A stretch of DNA of 64,000 nt from Streptomyces diastaticus subsp. diastaticus. Lineage in GTDB: Bacteria; Actinomycetota; Actinomycetes; Streptomycetales; Streptomycetaceae. Positions 50,522 through 58,162 of the stretch are shown piece by piece (positions within the stretch are counted from its first letter, which is position 1; every line of letters starts with the position of its first letter). The position numbers and the translations under genes were made by a program. Location of the stretch: assembly GCF_011170125.1 (NCBI RefSeq), contig NZ_BLLN01000003.1, forward strand, positions 372,001-436,000, read 5' to 3'. Under the pieces are notes generated by a model, which was not told the DNA's origin, did no database searches, and saw nothing but the letters and a program-made list of their open reading frames with translations.

Positions 50522-51883
50522 ATGGACAAGCAGCAGGAGTTCGTGCTTCGTACGCTGGAGGAGCGCGACATCCGGTTCGTGCGCCTGTGGTTCACCGACG
50601 TCCTCGGCTTCCTCAAATCGGTCGCCGTCGCCCCGGCCGAGCTGGAGCAGGCGTTCGACGAGGGCATCGGCTTCGACGGCTCCGCCATCGAGGGCTTCGC
50701 CCGCGTCTACGAGTCCGACATGATCGCCAAGCCCGACCCCGCCACCTTCCAGGTCCTGCCGTGGCGCGCGGAGGCCCCCGGCACCGCCCGCATGTTCTGC
50801 GACATCCTGATGCCCGACGGCTCCCCGTCCTTCGCCGACCCGCGCTACGTCCTCAAGCGCGCCCTGGCCAAGACCTCCGACCTGGGCTTCACCTTCTACA
50901 CCCACCCGGAGATCGAGTTCTTCCTGCTGAAGAACAAGCCGGTGGACGGCTCCCGCCCGGTCCCCGCCGACAGCTCCGGCTACTTCGACCACACCCCGCA
51001 GAACGTCGGCATGGACTTCCGCCGCCAGGCGATCACCATGCTCGAATCGATGGGCATCTCCGTCGAGTTCAGCCACCACGAGGGAGCCCCCGGCCAGCAG
51101 GAGATCGACCTCCGCTACGCCGACGCCCTCTCCACCGCCGACAACATCATGACCTTCCGCCTCGTCATGAAGCAGGTCGCGCTGGAACAGGGTGTTCAGG
51201 CGTCCTTCATGCCCAAGCCCTTCTCGGAATACCCGGGTTCGGGCATGCACACCCACCTCTCCCTCTTCGAGGGCGACCGCAACGCCTTCTACGAGTCCGG
51301 TGCCGAGTACCAGCTCTCCAAGGTCGGCCGCTCCTTCATCGCCGGCCTGCTCCGCCACGCCGCCGAGATCTCCGCCGTCACCAACCAGTGGGTCAACAGC
51401 TACAAGCGCATCTGGGGCGGCTCGGCCCGCTCCGCCGGCGCCGGCGGCGAGGCCCCCTCGTACATCTGCTGGGGCCACAACAACCGCTCGGCCCTGATCC
51501 GCGTCCCGATGTACAAGCCCGGCAAGACCGGCTCGGCCCGCGTCGAGGTCCGCTCCCTGGACTCCGGCGCCAACCCGTACCTCTCCTACGCCGTCCTCCT
51601 CGCCGCCGGCCTCAAGGGCATCGAAGAGGGCTACGAACTCCCCCCGGGCGCCGACGACGACGTCTGGGCCCTCTCCGACGCCGAACGCCGCGCCATGGGC
51701 ATCGAGCCCCTCCCCCAGAACCTCGGCGAAGCCATCTCCCTCATGGAACGCAGCGAACTCGTCGCCGAAACCCTGGGCGAGCACGTGTACGACTTCTTCC
51801 TCCGCAACAAGAAGCAGGAGTGGGAGGAGTACCGCAGCGAGGTCACCGCTTTCGAGCTGAAGAACCTGCTGCCGGTTCTGTAG
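50522..51883 (+). CDS. glnA2: Type I glutamine synthetase-like protein GlnA2 (gamma-glutamylpolyamine synthetase)
   Basis: A 453-residue glutamine-synthetase family protein, the same length as S. coelicolor GlnA2 (SCO2241), which was shown to glutamylate polyamines. The N-terminus (MDKQQEFVLRTLEERDIRFV) is the GlnA2 type. Family blocks: GFDGSAIEGFARVYESDM near 51, EIEFFLLK near 136 (metal Glu), HHEGAPGQQEIDLRYADAL near 184 (metal Glu pair), PGSGMHTHLSLF near 238 (His ligand), NSYKRIWGG (about 300) and NNRSALIRVP near 320. Y371-ELPP sits where E. coli GS has its adenylylated YDLPP tyrosine; glnE is 6 kb away. ATG 50522 follows AAGGA. Confidence 0.93.
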   Translation: MDKQQEFVLRTLEERDIRFVRLWFTDVLGFLKSVAVAPAELEQAFDEGIGFDGSAIEGFARVYESDMIAKPDPATFQVLPWRAEAPGTARMFCDILMPDGSPSFADPRYVLKRALAKTSDLGFTFYTHPEIEFFLLKNKPVDGSRPVPADSSGYFDHTPQNVGMDFRRQAITMLESMGISVEFSHHEGAPGQQEIDLRYADALSTADNIMTFRLVMKQVALEQGVQASFMPKPFSEYPGSGMHTHLSLFEGDRNAFYESGAEYQLSKVGRSFIAGLLRHAAEISAVTNQWVNSYKRIWGGSARSAGAGGEAPSYICWGHNNRSALIRVPMYKPGKTGSARVEVRSLDSGANPYLSYAVLLAAGLKGIEEGYELPPGADDDVWALSDAERRAMGIEPLPQNLGEAISLMERSELVAETLGEHVYDFFLRNKKQEWEEYRSEVTAFELKNLLPVL

Positions 51884-51943
51884 GGGCGCACCAGTTCCGT
51901 TACCGGACGCCGCTGAGGCGCCCGTGCTCGCCGAGCGCGGGCC

Positions 51944-52279
51944 TCAGTGATGCGCGGGCGGCTCGGCCGGATGGCCGTCCTCCCAGGTGTGGGGGCCGGG
52001 GTGGCCTGCGAACAGGCAGCAGGCGTCTCCGTGGGGGAGCGGACCGGTGCCGGGGCAGTCGGTGCGGGTGGCCAAGGAGACCTGGTCGGCTCCGCTCCAG
52101 CGCAGCCGGAGGGCGGTACCGCGATCCGTCTCGTCCAGGAAGCCGTAGTGCTCACTGCCCGCGTGCGAAGCGGCGAGCTGGCACTGTACGGCCGCATCGA
52201 CGCATCCTGATGCGGTCCTCGCCCGGGCCTCGTCAGCCAAGCCGGGCGGCACGCGGCGCCAGTGCGGACACCTGGTCAT
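51944..52279 (-). CDS. Small Cys/His-rich protein with repeated CxxxxxHxGxxH-type motif
   Basis: A 111-residue protein. Two similar stretches, CQLAASHAGSEHYGFLDE (33-50) and CCLFAGHPGPHTWEDGH (87-103), share a Cys followed by HxG(x)xH, pointing to metal binding or a small structural repeat. The N-terminal part is basic (MTRCPHWRRVPPGLADEARA). No known family. ATG 52279 overlaps the TGA of the upstream 58-residue gene, so the two are coupled. It belongs to the accessory island divergent from the XRE regulator. Confidence 0.6.
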   Translation of the reverse strand: MTRCPHWRRVPPGLADEARARTASGCVDAAVQCQLAASHAGSEHYGFLDETDRGTALRLRWSGADQVSLATRTDCPGTGPLPHGDACCLFAGHPGPHTWEDGHPAEPPAHH

Positions 52280-52452
52280 GATGCCGAGCCTTGGAAACGG
52301 CCCGTGTCCGCCGCCGTCCGCCCGGTGCACCTGCTGCACGTGCAGGGCGGGAACCTGCCGATGGCCGTCGGGGGAGGCGCGTCCGCTTCGACTTGCACCG
52401 CCGTCACCGGTCCCCATGTACGGCCGGAGTCCCGGGAGACTTTGAGTGTCAT
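52276..52452 (-). CDS. 58-residue small protein with CPxC-like cysteines
   Basis: A small protein reading MTLKVSRDSGRTWGPVTAVQ, then VEADAPPPTAIGRFPPCTCSRC and a short tail. The CTCSRC knuckle suggests a metal site. It lies 173 bases from the divergent XRE regulator and is coupled to the 111-residue gene by ATGA. Such short genes often accompany Streptomyces XRE-TPR regulators; the role is unknown. ATG 52452 has an AGGAAAGCGG upstream as a loose binding site. Confidence 0.55.
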   Translation of the reverse strand: MTLKVSRDSGRTWGPVTAVQVEADAPPPTAIGRFPPCTCSRCTGRTAADTGRFQGSAS

Positions 52453-52625
52453 AGCCGTCCGCTTTCCTGTGGTCAAGGCGAGTCCTTTCGCTTCCCTGGG
52501 CCTTTCCTGGCCTGGGATCAGGAAATAGCGCGGAGTGCCGGACGGCCACGGCACTCCTGCGGCACTCTTGACGCAGATCGGTGCATGCCGCCCGAGAGAG
52601 ACGAATATGGGGGAAGGGTGGCCGC

Positions 52626-53879
52626 ATGGGACTGGCGAATCGACGTAGGACCATGGGTTACAGCCAGGAGAAGCTGGCCCATCTGCTGGGCGTGGACCGT
52701 ACGACGGTGGGGCGTTGGGAGTGCGGCAAGGTGTTGCCGCAACCTCAGCAGCGGAAGGGTCTCGCGAGCGCGCTCGGACTCAGCCCTGACGAGTTGGACT
52801 GCCTCTTGGCGGCACCTGCCGTTAGGGTCCAGGAGAACGCTCGGTGCCAGACCGAGGAATCCCCGACCCCGGGAGACTCCGACGAGATGATCCGTCGCGC
52901 TTTTCTTCGCGTGCTGAGCGTCAGTGGTGCGCTGGCGGTGCTGCCCGTGGATGAGGCCGAGGCCCTCCAGGAAGGGGCCGGCCTGGGTGCTTCAGCCGAC
53001 TTCGACCGGATGAACGGCCATCTCTGGCAGGTCTACCAACTGGCCCGTTCCAAGAGAGCCATGCACCCTGTCATTCGTGACCAGCTGACGACGCTGAACG
53101 AAGCCCTGGCGAGAGGGCGGGGACCCACCCGCCCTCTGCTGGGCGCAGCTGCCGACCTTTTCCAGTTGGCCGGTGAGATCGCCTTCGACGGTAATCGCTA
53201 CTCCGAGGCAGCTTCCTCGTACGCCCTCGCGGCCTCAGTGGGAAGAGATGCCGACGCCTACGACCTGTGGGCCTGCGCCCTGGTACGTCATGCCTACGTG
53301 GAGATGTCGGAAGGGCGCCACCGCCATGCGGTGCAATTGCTCGGGGCGGCGGCGCGGCTGGCCCGCCGGGGCGACAGTGCTCTGTCGACCCGGCAGTGGG
53401 TCGCGTCCGTGCAGGCGGAGGCGTACGCGGGGCTCGGCGATCTGACGGCCTGCGAACGGGCGATGGACCAGGCTGAGACCGTGTGTGAGCTGGGCGGGGG
53501 CAGCACCAACGGTGGGTGGCTGCGGTTCGACGGGACGCGGCTCTCGGAGGAGCGGGGAGCGCGGTACGTACAGCTCGGGCGGTTCGACCTGGCGGAGGAG
53601 ACGCTGACGTGCGCGTTGAAGCAGACAGAGCTGGCGGCGGGGCATTCGTACCGGAGGCGGGGTGCGGTCCTCACCGATCTCGCGGTGATCGGCGTGCGGC
53701 GGGGTGACGCCGAGCAGGTGGTGGCGTACGGGGGTGAGGCTGTGGGCCTGGCTCGGGTGACGGGGTCGGGGTATGTCGTTCGTAGACTCGGTGCTCTGCG
53801 TGGTGAGTTGCGCTCCCTGGGTGAGGATCGGCGGGTGGCCGGACTGGCTGCGGAGATTGCCGTGCTGGGCATGTCGTGA
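52626..53879 (+). CDS. XRE-family regulator with TPR-like C-terminal domain
   Basis: A 417-residue regulator. An N-terminal helix-turn-helix (about 1-60: MGYSQEKLAHLLGVDRTTVG, RWECGKVLPQP) is followed by a linker and about 280 residues of TPR-like helical repeats (LFQLAGEIAFDGNRYSEAAS, LDLWACALVRHAYVEMSEGR, ARYVQLGRFDLAEETLTCAL). This is the common Streptomyces regulator architecture where the TPR part senses a partner or peptide. ATG 52626 follows AGGGTGG. Codon use is less G/C-biased at third positions than in neighbours, suggesting acquisition. A small gene follows 14 bases later. Confidence 0.85.
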   Translation: MGLANRRRTMGYSQEKLAHLLGVDRTTVGRWECGKVLPQPQQRKGLASALGLSPDELDCLLAAPAVRVQENARCQTEESPTPGDSDEMIRRAFLRVLSVSGALAVLPVDEAEALQEGAGLGASADFDRMNGHLWQVYQLARSKRAMHPVIRDQLTTLNEALARGRGPTRPLLGAAADLFQLAGEIAFDGNRYSEAASSYALAASVGRDADAYDLWACALVRHAYVEMSEGRHRHAVQLLGAAARLARRGDSALSTRQWVASVQAEAYAGLGDLTACERAMDQAETVCELGGGSTNGGWLRFDGTRLSEERGARYVQLGRFDLAEETLTCALKQTELAAGHSYRRRGAVLTDLAVIGVRRGDAEQVVAYGGEAVGLARVTGSGYVVRRLGALRGELRSLGEDRRVAGLAAEIAVLGMS

Positions 53880-53893
53880 CGAGAGGGGTAGGT

Positions 53894-54265
53894 ATGTCGG
53901 AGGTTGAAGGGGCGCGGTTGTTCCGGGAGAGCTGGATTGCCGGTGTGCGGCGGCATTTTCCTGGGGAGCCGAAGGCGGGGTATGTCACGCCGTGGGAGGG
54001 GACTCCGGAGTGGGAGCGGGAGGCTGCCGGGGCCGTGTGTGCGCAGGTGAGGCAGTTCGTGGAGGTGAGTGCGGGTAAGGCGGGGCGGCTTTCGCGGGAG
54101 CAGAAGGGGCGGTTCGTCGCTACGTGCTGGACGGCTCAGATGTACAAGCATTTCGAGGAGCCGAAGCCCGGATATGTGGCCGACTGGTCTGAGCTTCCGG
54201 AATGGCAGCGGGAGACCGACGCGGATATTTTCGAGGCGATCGAGAGGGATTTCCCGCTGAGTTGA
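53894..54265 (+). CDS. 123-residue protein with internal duplication
   Basis: A protein with two copies of a pattern PKxGYVxxWxxxPEWxRE: EPKAGYVTPWEGTPEWEREA near residue 25 and EPKPGYVADWSELPEWQRET near 88, each preceded by an aromatic basic helix (SWIAGVRRHF; CWTAQMYKHF). The W-x3-PEW-x-RE core resembles RyR-type motifs, but the match is partial. ATG 53894 lies after GAGGGGTAGGT; a GTG at 53876 overlapping the regulator stop is an alternative. Third-position GC is visibly lower than average. Probably co-transcribed with the XRE regulator. Function unknown. Confidence 0.6.
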   Translation: MSEVEGARLFRESWIAGVRRHFPGEPKAGYVTPWEGTPEWEREAAGAVCAQVRQFVEVSAGKAGRLSREQKGRFVATCWTAQMYKHFEEPKPGYVADWSELPEWQRETDADIFEAIERDFPLS

Positions 54266-54275
54266 GCGAAGCTTC

Positions 54276-54338
54276 GGCGGAAGGCCCGAAGCCCGAAGGC
54301 CCGAAGGCCCGAAGGCCGGAAGGCCGGAAGGCCGGAAG
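54276..54338. repeat. Eight-copy tandem octamer repeat
   Basis: About eight copies of an 8-base unit, GCCCGAAG changing to GCCGGAAG (one copy is seven bases), run from just after the stop at 54265. Such slippage-prone repeats are unusual in this otherwise non-repetitive gap. Confidence 0.85.
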
Positions 54339-54400
54339 TGCAGAGCTGGCAGGGGTGTGGGGCGCTTTGAGTGGGCGCCCCACGCCCCTTTCGGCTGTGG

Positions 54401-55030
54401 TCAGGTGAACCGCTCGCCCATTTCGTCCATGGTGCGCAGCATCAGTTCCATCGGGTCCTCGGCCTGTTCGTCCTCCTCGATCCAGAGTTGCATGGCGAGG
54501 CGGAGGGCGACGAGGAAGACGGCGGCCATGACGCGGGCGCGTACCGGGTCGGTGGTGGCGGGGTGCCGGGCGGTGAGGGTGGCGGCGAGGTCGCGTTCGA
54601 GGGTGGCGAGGGTGCTGAGCTGGCGGCCGAGCAGTGAGGGGTGGCTCATCGCGAGGCGGGTCTGCTGGGCCCATTCGCGCCGCGGGGGGTCGAGGCGGGC
54701 ATCGCGCAGGACCAGGGCGGCGGCGCGCAGGGCCTGCCAGTTGGTCTCCTCGGCGGGGCGGTCGCGTACCGAGTCGAGGAGGTGCTGGAGGTGCTGCTCC
54801 CGGCCGTAGAGGACGGCGTCCTCCTTGCCGGCGAAGTAGTTGGAGAAGGTACGCCGGGAGATGCCGGCGGCGTCGGCGATGGCCTCCACCGTCACGTGGT
54901 CCAGGCCGTGCTCGCGGGTGAGCCGCATCGCGGCCTCGTGGACGGCCTGGCGGGTGGCGGCCTTTTTGCGTTCGCGCAGGCCAAGTGGTGCGTCGGGGGT
55001 GGCCGCCGGGGTCTCCTCGGTGCTGTCCAT
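54401..55030 (-). CDS. TetR-family repressor, likely of the adjacent DHA2 exporter
   Basis: A 209-residue regulator with a TetR helix-turn-helix at about 18-65 (RERKKAATRQAVHEAAMRLT, then VEAIADAAGISRRTFSNYF) and a helical ligand domain (RLAMSHPSLLGRQL, DPVRARVMAAVFLVALRLAM). Divergent from the exporter gene, with a palindrome TGAGCAA/TTGCTCA in the gap, the classic arrangement for drug-inducible autoregulated repression. ATG 55030 follows a TAATAT -10 by seven bases, without a binding site, so it is probably leaderless; a GTG at 55048 lies before that element. Confidence 0.9.
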   Translation of the reverse strand: MDSTEETPAATPDAPLGLRERKKAATRQAVHEAAMRLTREHGLDHVTVEAIADAAGISRRTFSNYFAGKEDAVLYGREQHLQHLLDSVRDRPAEETNWQALRAAALVLRDARLDPPRREWAQQTRLAMSHPSLLGRQLSTLATLERDLAATLTARHPATTDPVRARVMAAVFLVALRLAMQLWIEEDEQAEDPMELMLRTMDEMGERFT

Positions 55031-55037
55031 GGGGCAG

Positions 55038-55043
55038 ATATTA
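55038..55043 (-). promoter_or_regulatory. -10 element TAATAT, candidate leaderless promoter of TetR gene
   Basis: On the minus strand TAATAT ends seven bases before ATG 55030. It is the best -10 match of the window. Confidence 0.55.
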
Positions 55044-55076
55044 CTCACTCATTACCCAGTGGGCATTATTGCAGGG

Positions 55077-55092
55077 TGAGCAAACTTGCTCA
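55077..55092. promoter_or_regulatory. 16-bp palindrome, candidate TetR operator
   Basis: TGAGCAA and TTGCTCA flank a two-base centre (AC). It lies between the divergent TetR and DHA2 exporter genes, about 10 bases upstream of TATGGT (55102-55107), a possible exporter -10. Size and position suit TetR repression of the exporter. Confidence 0.55.
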
Positions 55093-55149
55093 GTGTGCAT
55101 GTATGGTGAATCAGTCACATCATCTGCTCATCACCTCCGGAGGTTGCGC

Positions 55150-56754
55150 GTGAGCGCACACTCGGCCGCTCCACAGCAGGCCGCCGCCCCGATGGACCAG
55201 CGGCACATCATGCGTGCCTTCAGTGGTCTGCTGGTCGTCCTGTTCGTGGCGATGATCAGCAGCACCGTGGTCTCCGTCGCCCTGCCGCAGATCATCGGCT
55301 CGCTCAACGGAACCCAGTCGCAGTACACCTGGGTCGTCACCGCGACGCTGCTGGCCTCCACGGCGTCGACGCCCATCTGGGGCAAGCTCGCCGACCTGTT
55401 CAGCAAGAAACTGCTGCTTCAGATCGCCATCGGGCTGTTCGTCGTCGCCTCGCTGGCCTGCGGCTTCGCCCAGAACACCGGCCAGCTCATCGGTTTCCGC
55501 GTCATCCAGGGCCTCGGCATGGGTGCCCTCCAGGTCCTGGTGCAGGTGATCATCGCCGCGATGATCAGCCCCAAGGAGCGCGGCCGGTACAACGGCTACC
55601 TGGGCGGCGTCATGGCCGTCGCCACCGTCGGCGGCCCGCTGCTCGGCGGCTTCATCACCGACACCTCCTGGCTCGGCTGGCGCTGGTGCTTCTTCATCGC
55701 GGTGCCCTTCACCCTGATCGCCCTGGTGATGCTGGCCCGCACCCTGCACCTGGACGAGATCAAGCGCCCCGACACCAAGGTCGACTACCTCGGCGCCTCG
55801 CTGATCGCCGCCGGCGTCTCGCTGCTGCTGCTCTGGGTCACCTTCGTCGGCAACAACTTCGACTGGGTCTCCTGGCAGACCCTCGCCATGGTCGCGGGCA
55901 GCGTCCTGCTGCTGGGTGCCGCCGTCGCGGTCGAGTCCAAGGTCCCCGAGCCGATCGTGCCGCTGCACGTGGTGCGTCGCCGCGACCCCGCTCTCGCCAT
56001 CGTCGCCTCCCTCGCGGTCGGCATGGCGATGTTCGGCGGGGCCGTCTTCCTCGGCCAGTACTTCCAGATCGGGCGCGGCTACTCGCCGACCGAGGCGGGG
56101 CTGCTCACCATCCCGATGATGGCGGGCGTGCTCGTCTCGTCCACCGTCGCCGGGCGGCTGGTCTCCAAGACCGGCAAGGTCAAGCCGTACATCATCGCCG
56201 GTGTGGTGCTGCTGACCGTCGGGTTCCTCGGGCTCTCGCTGATCGACCACAAGACCTCGCTGATCGGGGTCTCGCTCGGGATGCTCGCCGTCGGCGCCGG
56301 TGTCGGTATGTCGATGCAGAACCTGGTGCTGGTCCTCCAGAACACCGTGTCGCTCTCCGAGCTGGGCGCGGCCAGCGGTTCCATCACCTTCTTCCGGTCG
56401 CTCGGGGGGACCGTCGGGGTCTCCGTGCTCGGGGCGGTTCTCGCCAACCAGGTGTCGGCGAAGATCACCGACGGGCTGGCCAGGCTCGGGGTCGACCCGG
56501 CGGCCGGGGACTCCGGGAGCGGGACGCTCAACATCGCGGCGATGCCGCCGCAGATCCAGGAGGTCGTGCGGGCCGCCTACGGGGAGGCGACCGGGCACAT
56601 CTTCCTGATCTCCGCGGGGATCGCGCTCGTCGGCGTGGTGGCCACCCTGTTCCTCACGCCTACCCGGCTGCGGGACAGTGTGGACCTTGCCGCCGAAGGC
56701 GGCGCCGGGGACGCCGGGGACGCCGGGGAGCGCGTTCCCGCTGCTGCGGGGTGA
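55150..56754 (+). CDS. DHA2-family (EmrB/QacA-type) MFS drug exporter
   Basis: A 534-residue exporter with 14 predicted helices. Motifs: AMISSTVVSVALPQIIGSL near 34-52 (DHA2 loop 1), WGKLADLFSKKLLLQ near 77-91 (motif A), RVIQGLGMGALQVL near 117-130 (motif B), and GGPLLGGFITDTSWLGWRW near 160 (motif C-like). The TetR gene is divergent, so it is probably induced by its own substrate. GTG 55150 is six bases after GGAGG. C-terminal GDAGDAGE repeats are low complexity. Palindromic Streptomyces-type repeats follow the gene. Confidence 0.92.
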   Translation: MSAHSAAPQQAAAPMDQRHIMRAFSGLLVVLFVAMISSTVVSVALPQIIGSLNGTQSQYTWVVTATLLASTASTPIWGKLADLFSKKLLLQIAIGLFVVASLACGFAQNTGQLIGFRVIQGLGMGALQVLVQVIIAAMISPKERGRYNGYLGGVMAVATVGGPLLGGFITDTSWLGWRWCFFIAVPFTLIALVMLARTLHLDEIKRPDTKVDYLGASLIAAGVSLLLLWVTFVGNNFDWVSWQTLAMVAGSVLLLGAAVAVESKVPEPIVPLHVVRRRDPALAIVASLAVGMAMFGGAVFLGQYFQIGRGYSPTEAGLLTIPMMAGVLVSSTVAGRLVSKTGKVKPYIIAGVVLLTVGFLGLSLIDHKTSLIGVSLGMLAVGAGVGMSMQNLVLVLQNTVSLSELGAASGSITFFRSLGGTVGVSVLGAVLANQVSAKITDGLARLGVDPAAGDSGSGTLNIAAMPPQIQEVVRAAYGEATGHIFLISAGIALVGVVATLFLTPTRLRDSVDLAAEGGAGDAGDAGERVPAAAG

Positions 56755-56841
56755 GCCTTCCGGGGCGCTGACGTCGGGCCTTGCCGCCCCTGCTGGGTTC
56801 GCCTGGTGGGGGCGGTGGTGTTTGCCGGGCCGGGCTGGGGT

Positions 56842-56891
56842 GGCCTCAAGCGCCGGCCGGGCTTGATGGGGCCTCAAGCGCCGGCCGGGCT
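56842..56891. repeat. Two copies of a 22-bp GC palindromic repeat
   Basis: A 22-base sequence with the core CAAGCGCCGGCCGGGCT occurs at 56842-56863 and again at 56870-56891 (28-base period). The first copy continues into TTGA, forming a TCAAGC...GCTTGA palindrome. A decayed third copy (CCGGCCGGGTCTTGAG) lies near 56910. This is the type of intergenic repeat scattered through Streptomyces genomes; it may also terminate the exporter transcript. Confidence 0.75.
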
Positions 56892-57262
56892 GGTGTTGGC
56901 CGCGCCCGGCCGGGTCTTGAGTGGAGGCGGTGTTGTCCGGGGTCGTCAGGTGTGGCGGGTGCAGTGAGGGGGTTCGGGGTGGGGGTCGGGGGTGGTGTCG
57001 GGCTTGTCCGTCCTGGGGGACGGCGTTTGCGGCTTCCGTCCGGGGCGGCGGTGACCAGGCCGCAGTCGCGCAGGCAGGCCAGGTGGTTCGACAGCCGGGT
57101 CCGCGAGACGCCGAGCGCGTCGGCGAGGTCGGCCGGGCAGGCGGGGGCGTCCCGCGGAGAGGGCAGGATGCGGCAGCGGATCGGGTCGGCGGGCGCGCGG
57201 CCGAACCGGGCCAGTACCTCGATGTCGGAAGCGGTGGTCAGCACGGCCAGGGGGCGATACAC
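56846..57262 (-). pseudogene. ArsR/CmtR-like repressor, C-terminally degraded
   Basis: The first about 78 residues are clearly an ArsR-type repressor: VLTTASDIEVLARFGRAPAD, DAPACPADLADALGVSRTR, then LSNHLACLRDCGLV (winged helix, CxxC-type metal Cys in LACLRDCG). After AAPDG the frame becomes Arg/Pro-rich and reads through the palindromic repeats to a stop at 56846; no other frame restores the usual dimerisation helix and Cys-rich tail. The gene is thus a remnant of about 235 bases (57028-57262) or a frameshifted copy. No metal transporter or arsenic gene is adjacent. Confidence 0.65.
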
Positions 57263-57308
57263 GTCATCCTGAACGCAGGGGCGCGTGAACTGCCGGAGAA
57301 GGGTCGCC

Positions 57309-57881
57309 TCAGGTGAAGTCCCAGCGGGTCTGGCTGAACGGGTTGCCCTTGGTGAAGCCGAAGGCTCGGTGTGGGCGGACGGCGAAGACGAGGGCGCCGG
57401 CGCCGTCGGAGTGCTGGAAGGTGCCGTCGGCCACCTCGAAGGTCCAGTCGGGGCCGTACTTGGTGGACCAGGCGGTGGCCAGCGAGGTCAGGCGGTCGGA
57501 GTCGCCGACCAGGGAGACCTCCCCCTCCAGGACCAGGTCGAGGCCGTCCGACAGGGTGTTGCTGCCGGTGGTCAGGATGACCTGCTGGTTCTGGGCGAGG
57601 TTGCGCGCCTTGCGTTCCTCGGCGCCGGTGGCGAAGTGCAGGGCGTCGTACTGCCAGACCGCCAGGAGCGGGGTGACGTGCGGGCGGCCGTCCGGGCGCA
57701 CCGTCGACAGCCAGAAGACCTCCGACCGGTGCAGCAGGTCCTCGGCGGCGGACCACGGGACGGCTTCGGCGCCGGGGGTGCTGTAGCGCGGGTCGAGTGT
57801 CGTCGACACCGGGCCGCCGTGACCGGTGGGTGCGGCCGCCGTGCTGTTCGTGTCCGCGTCAGTGTCCGGGTGCGTGCCCAT
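57309..57881 (-). CDS. Pyridoxamine 5'-phosphate oxidase-fold (PPOX) flavin/F420 protein
   Basis: A 190-residue split-barrel protein. After a 30-residue Asp/Thr-rich start come WSAAEDLLHRSEVFWLSTVRP (about 43-63), RPHVTPLLAVWQYDALHFAT near 66 and LAQNQQVILTTGSN near 95. The C-terminal part, VRPHRAFGFTKGNPFSQTRW near 168, matches the general stress/pdxO group that binds FMN or F420. Role unknown; perhaps redox detoxification. ATG 57881 is nine bases after AGGAGA. The upstream 280-base gap towards glnE contains a 12-bp stem. Confidence 0.87.
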   Translation of the reverse strand: MGTHPDTDADTNSTAAAPTGHGGPVSTTLDPRYSTPGAEAVPWSAAEDLLHRSEVFWLSTVRPDGRPHVTPLLAVWQYDALHFATGAEERKARNLAQNQQVILTTGSNTLSDGLDLVLEGEVSLVGDSDRLTSLATAWSTKYGPDWTFEVADGTFQHSDGAGALVFAVRPHRAFGFTKGNPFSQTRWDFT

Positions 57882-57925
57882 CGGTCCCACTCTCCTTGAT
57901 CCCCCGCTGTCCGGAACGGCCCCGT

Positions 57926-57959
57926 TCCGCCGCCCGGCCCGGGCGAACCGGGCGGCGGA
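57926..57959. other. 12-bp inverted repeat upstream of the PPOX gene
   Basis: TCCGCCGCCCGG (57926-57937) and CCGGGCGGCGGA (57948-57959) are perfectly complementary with a 10-base loop. It lies 45 bases before the PPOX start, so it would be in the leader or promoter; role unknown. Confidence 0.45.
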
Positions 57960-58162
57960 GCGGGAGCCGCCACCCTTACGACCGCGCGGCGTCGCGGAAC
58001 TCATCGGTGCCCGCCGGCCTTCTTTCCGATCCGCCTGGCCCGGTAGCCCCCGGCCGCACGCGGGCAAGGCGCTAGGCTCGGGTCCTGCCGGGCGCGTCCG
58101 ACCCCGAGGACCCGCCCCGACCAGCACATTTCCGGCACGCGGGCAGGCAGGGAGACGGGCGC

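Noticed and set aside
57926..57959. Riboswitch upstream of the PPOX gene
   Set aside because: Only one GC stem is present, with no conserved riboswitch core and no fitting ligand.
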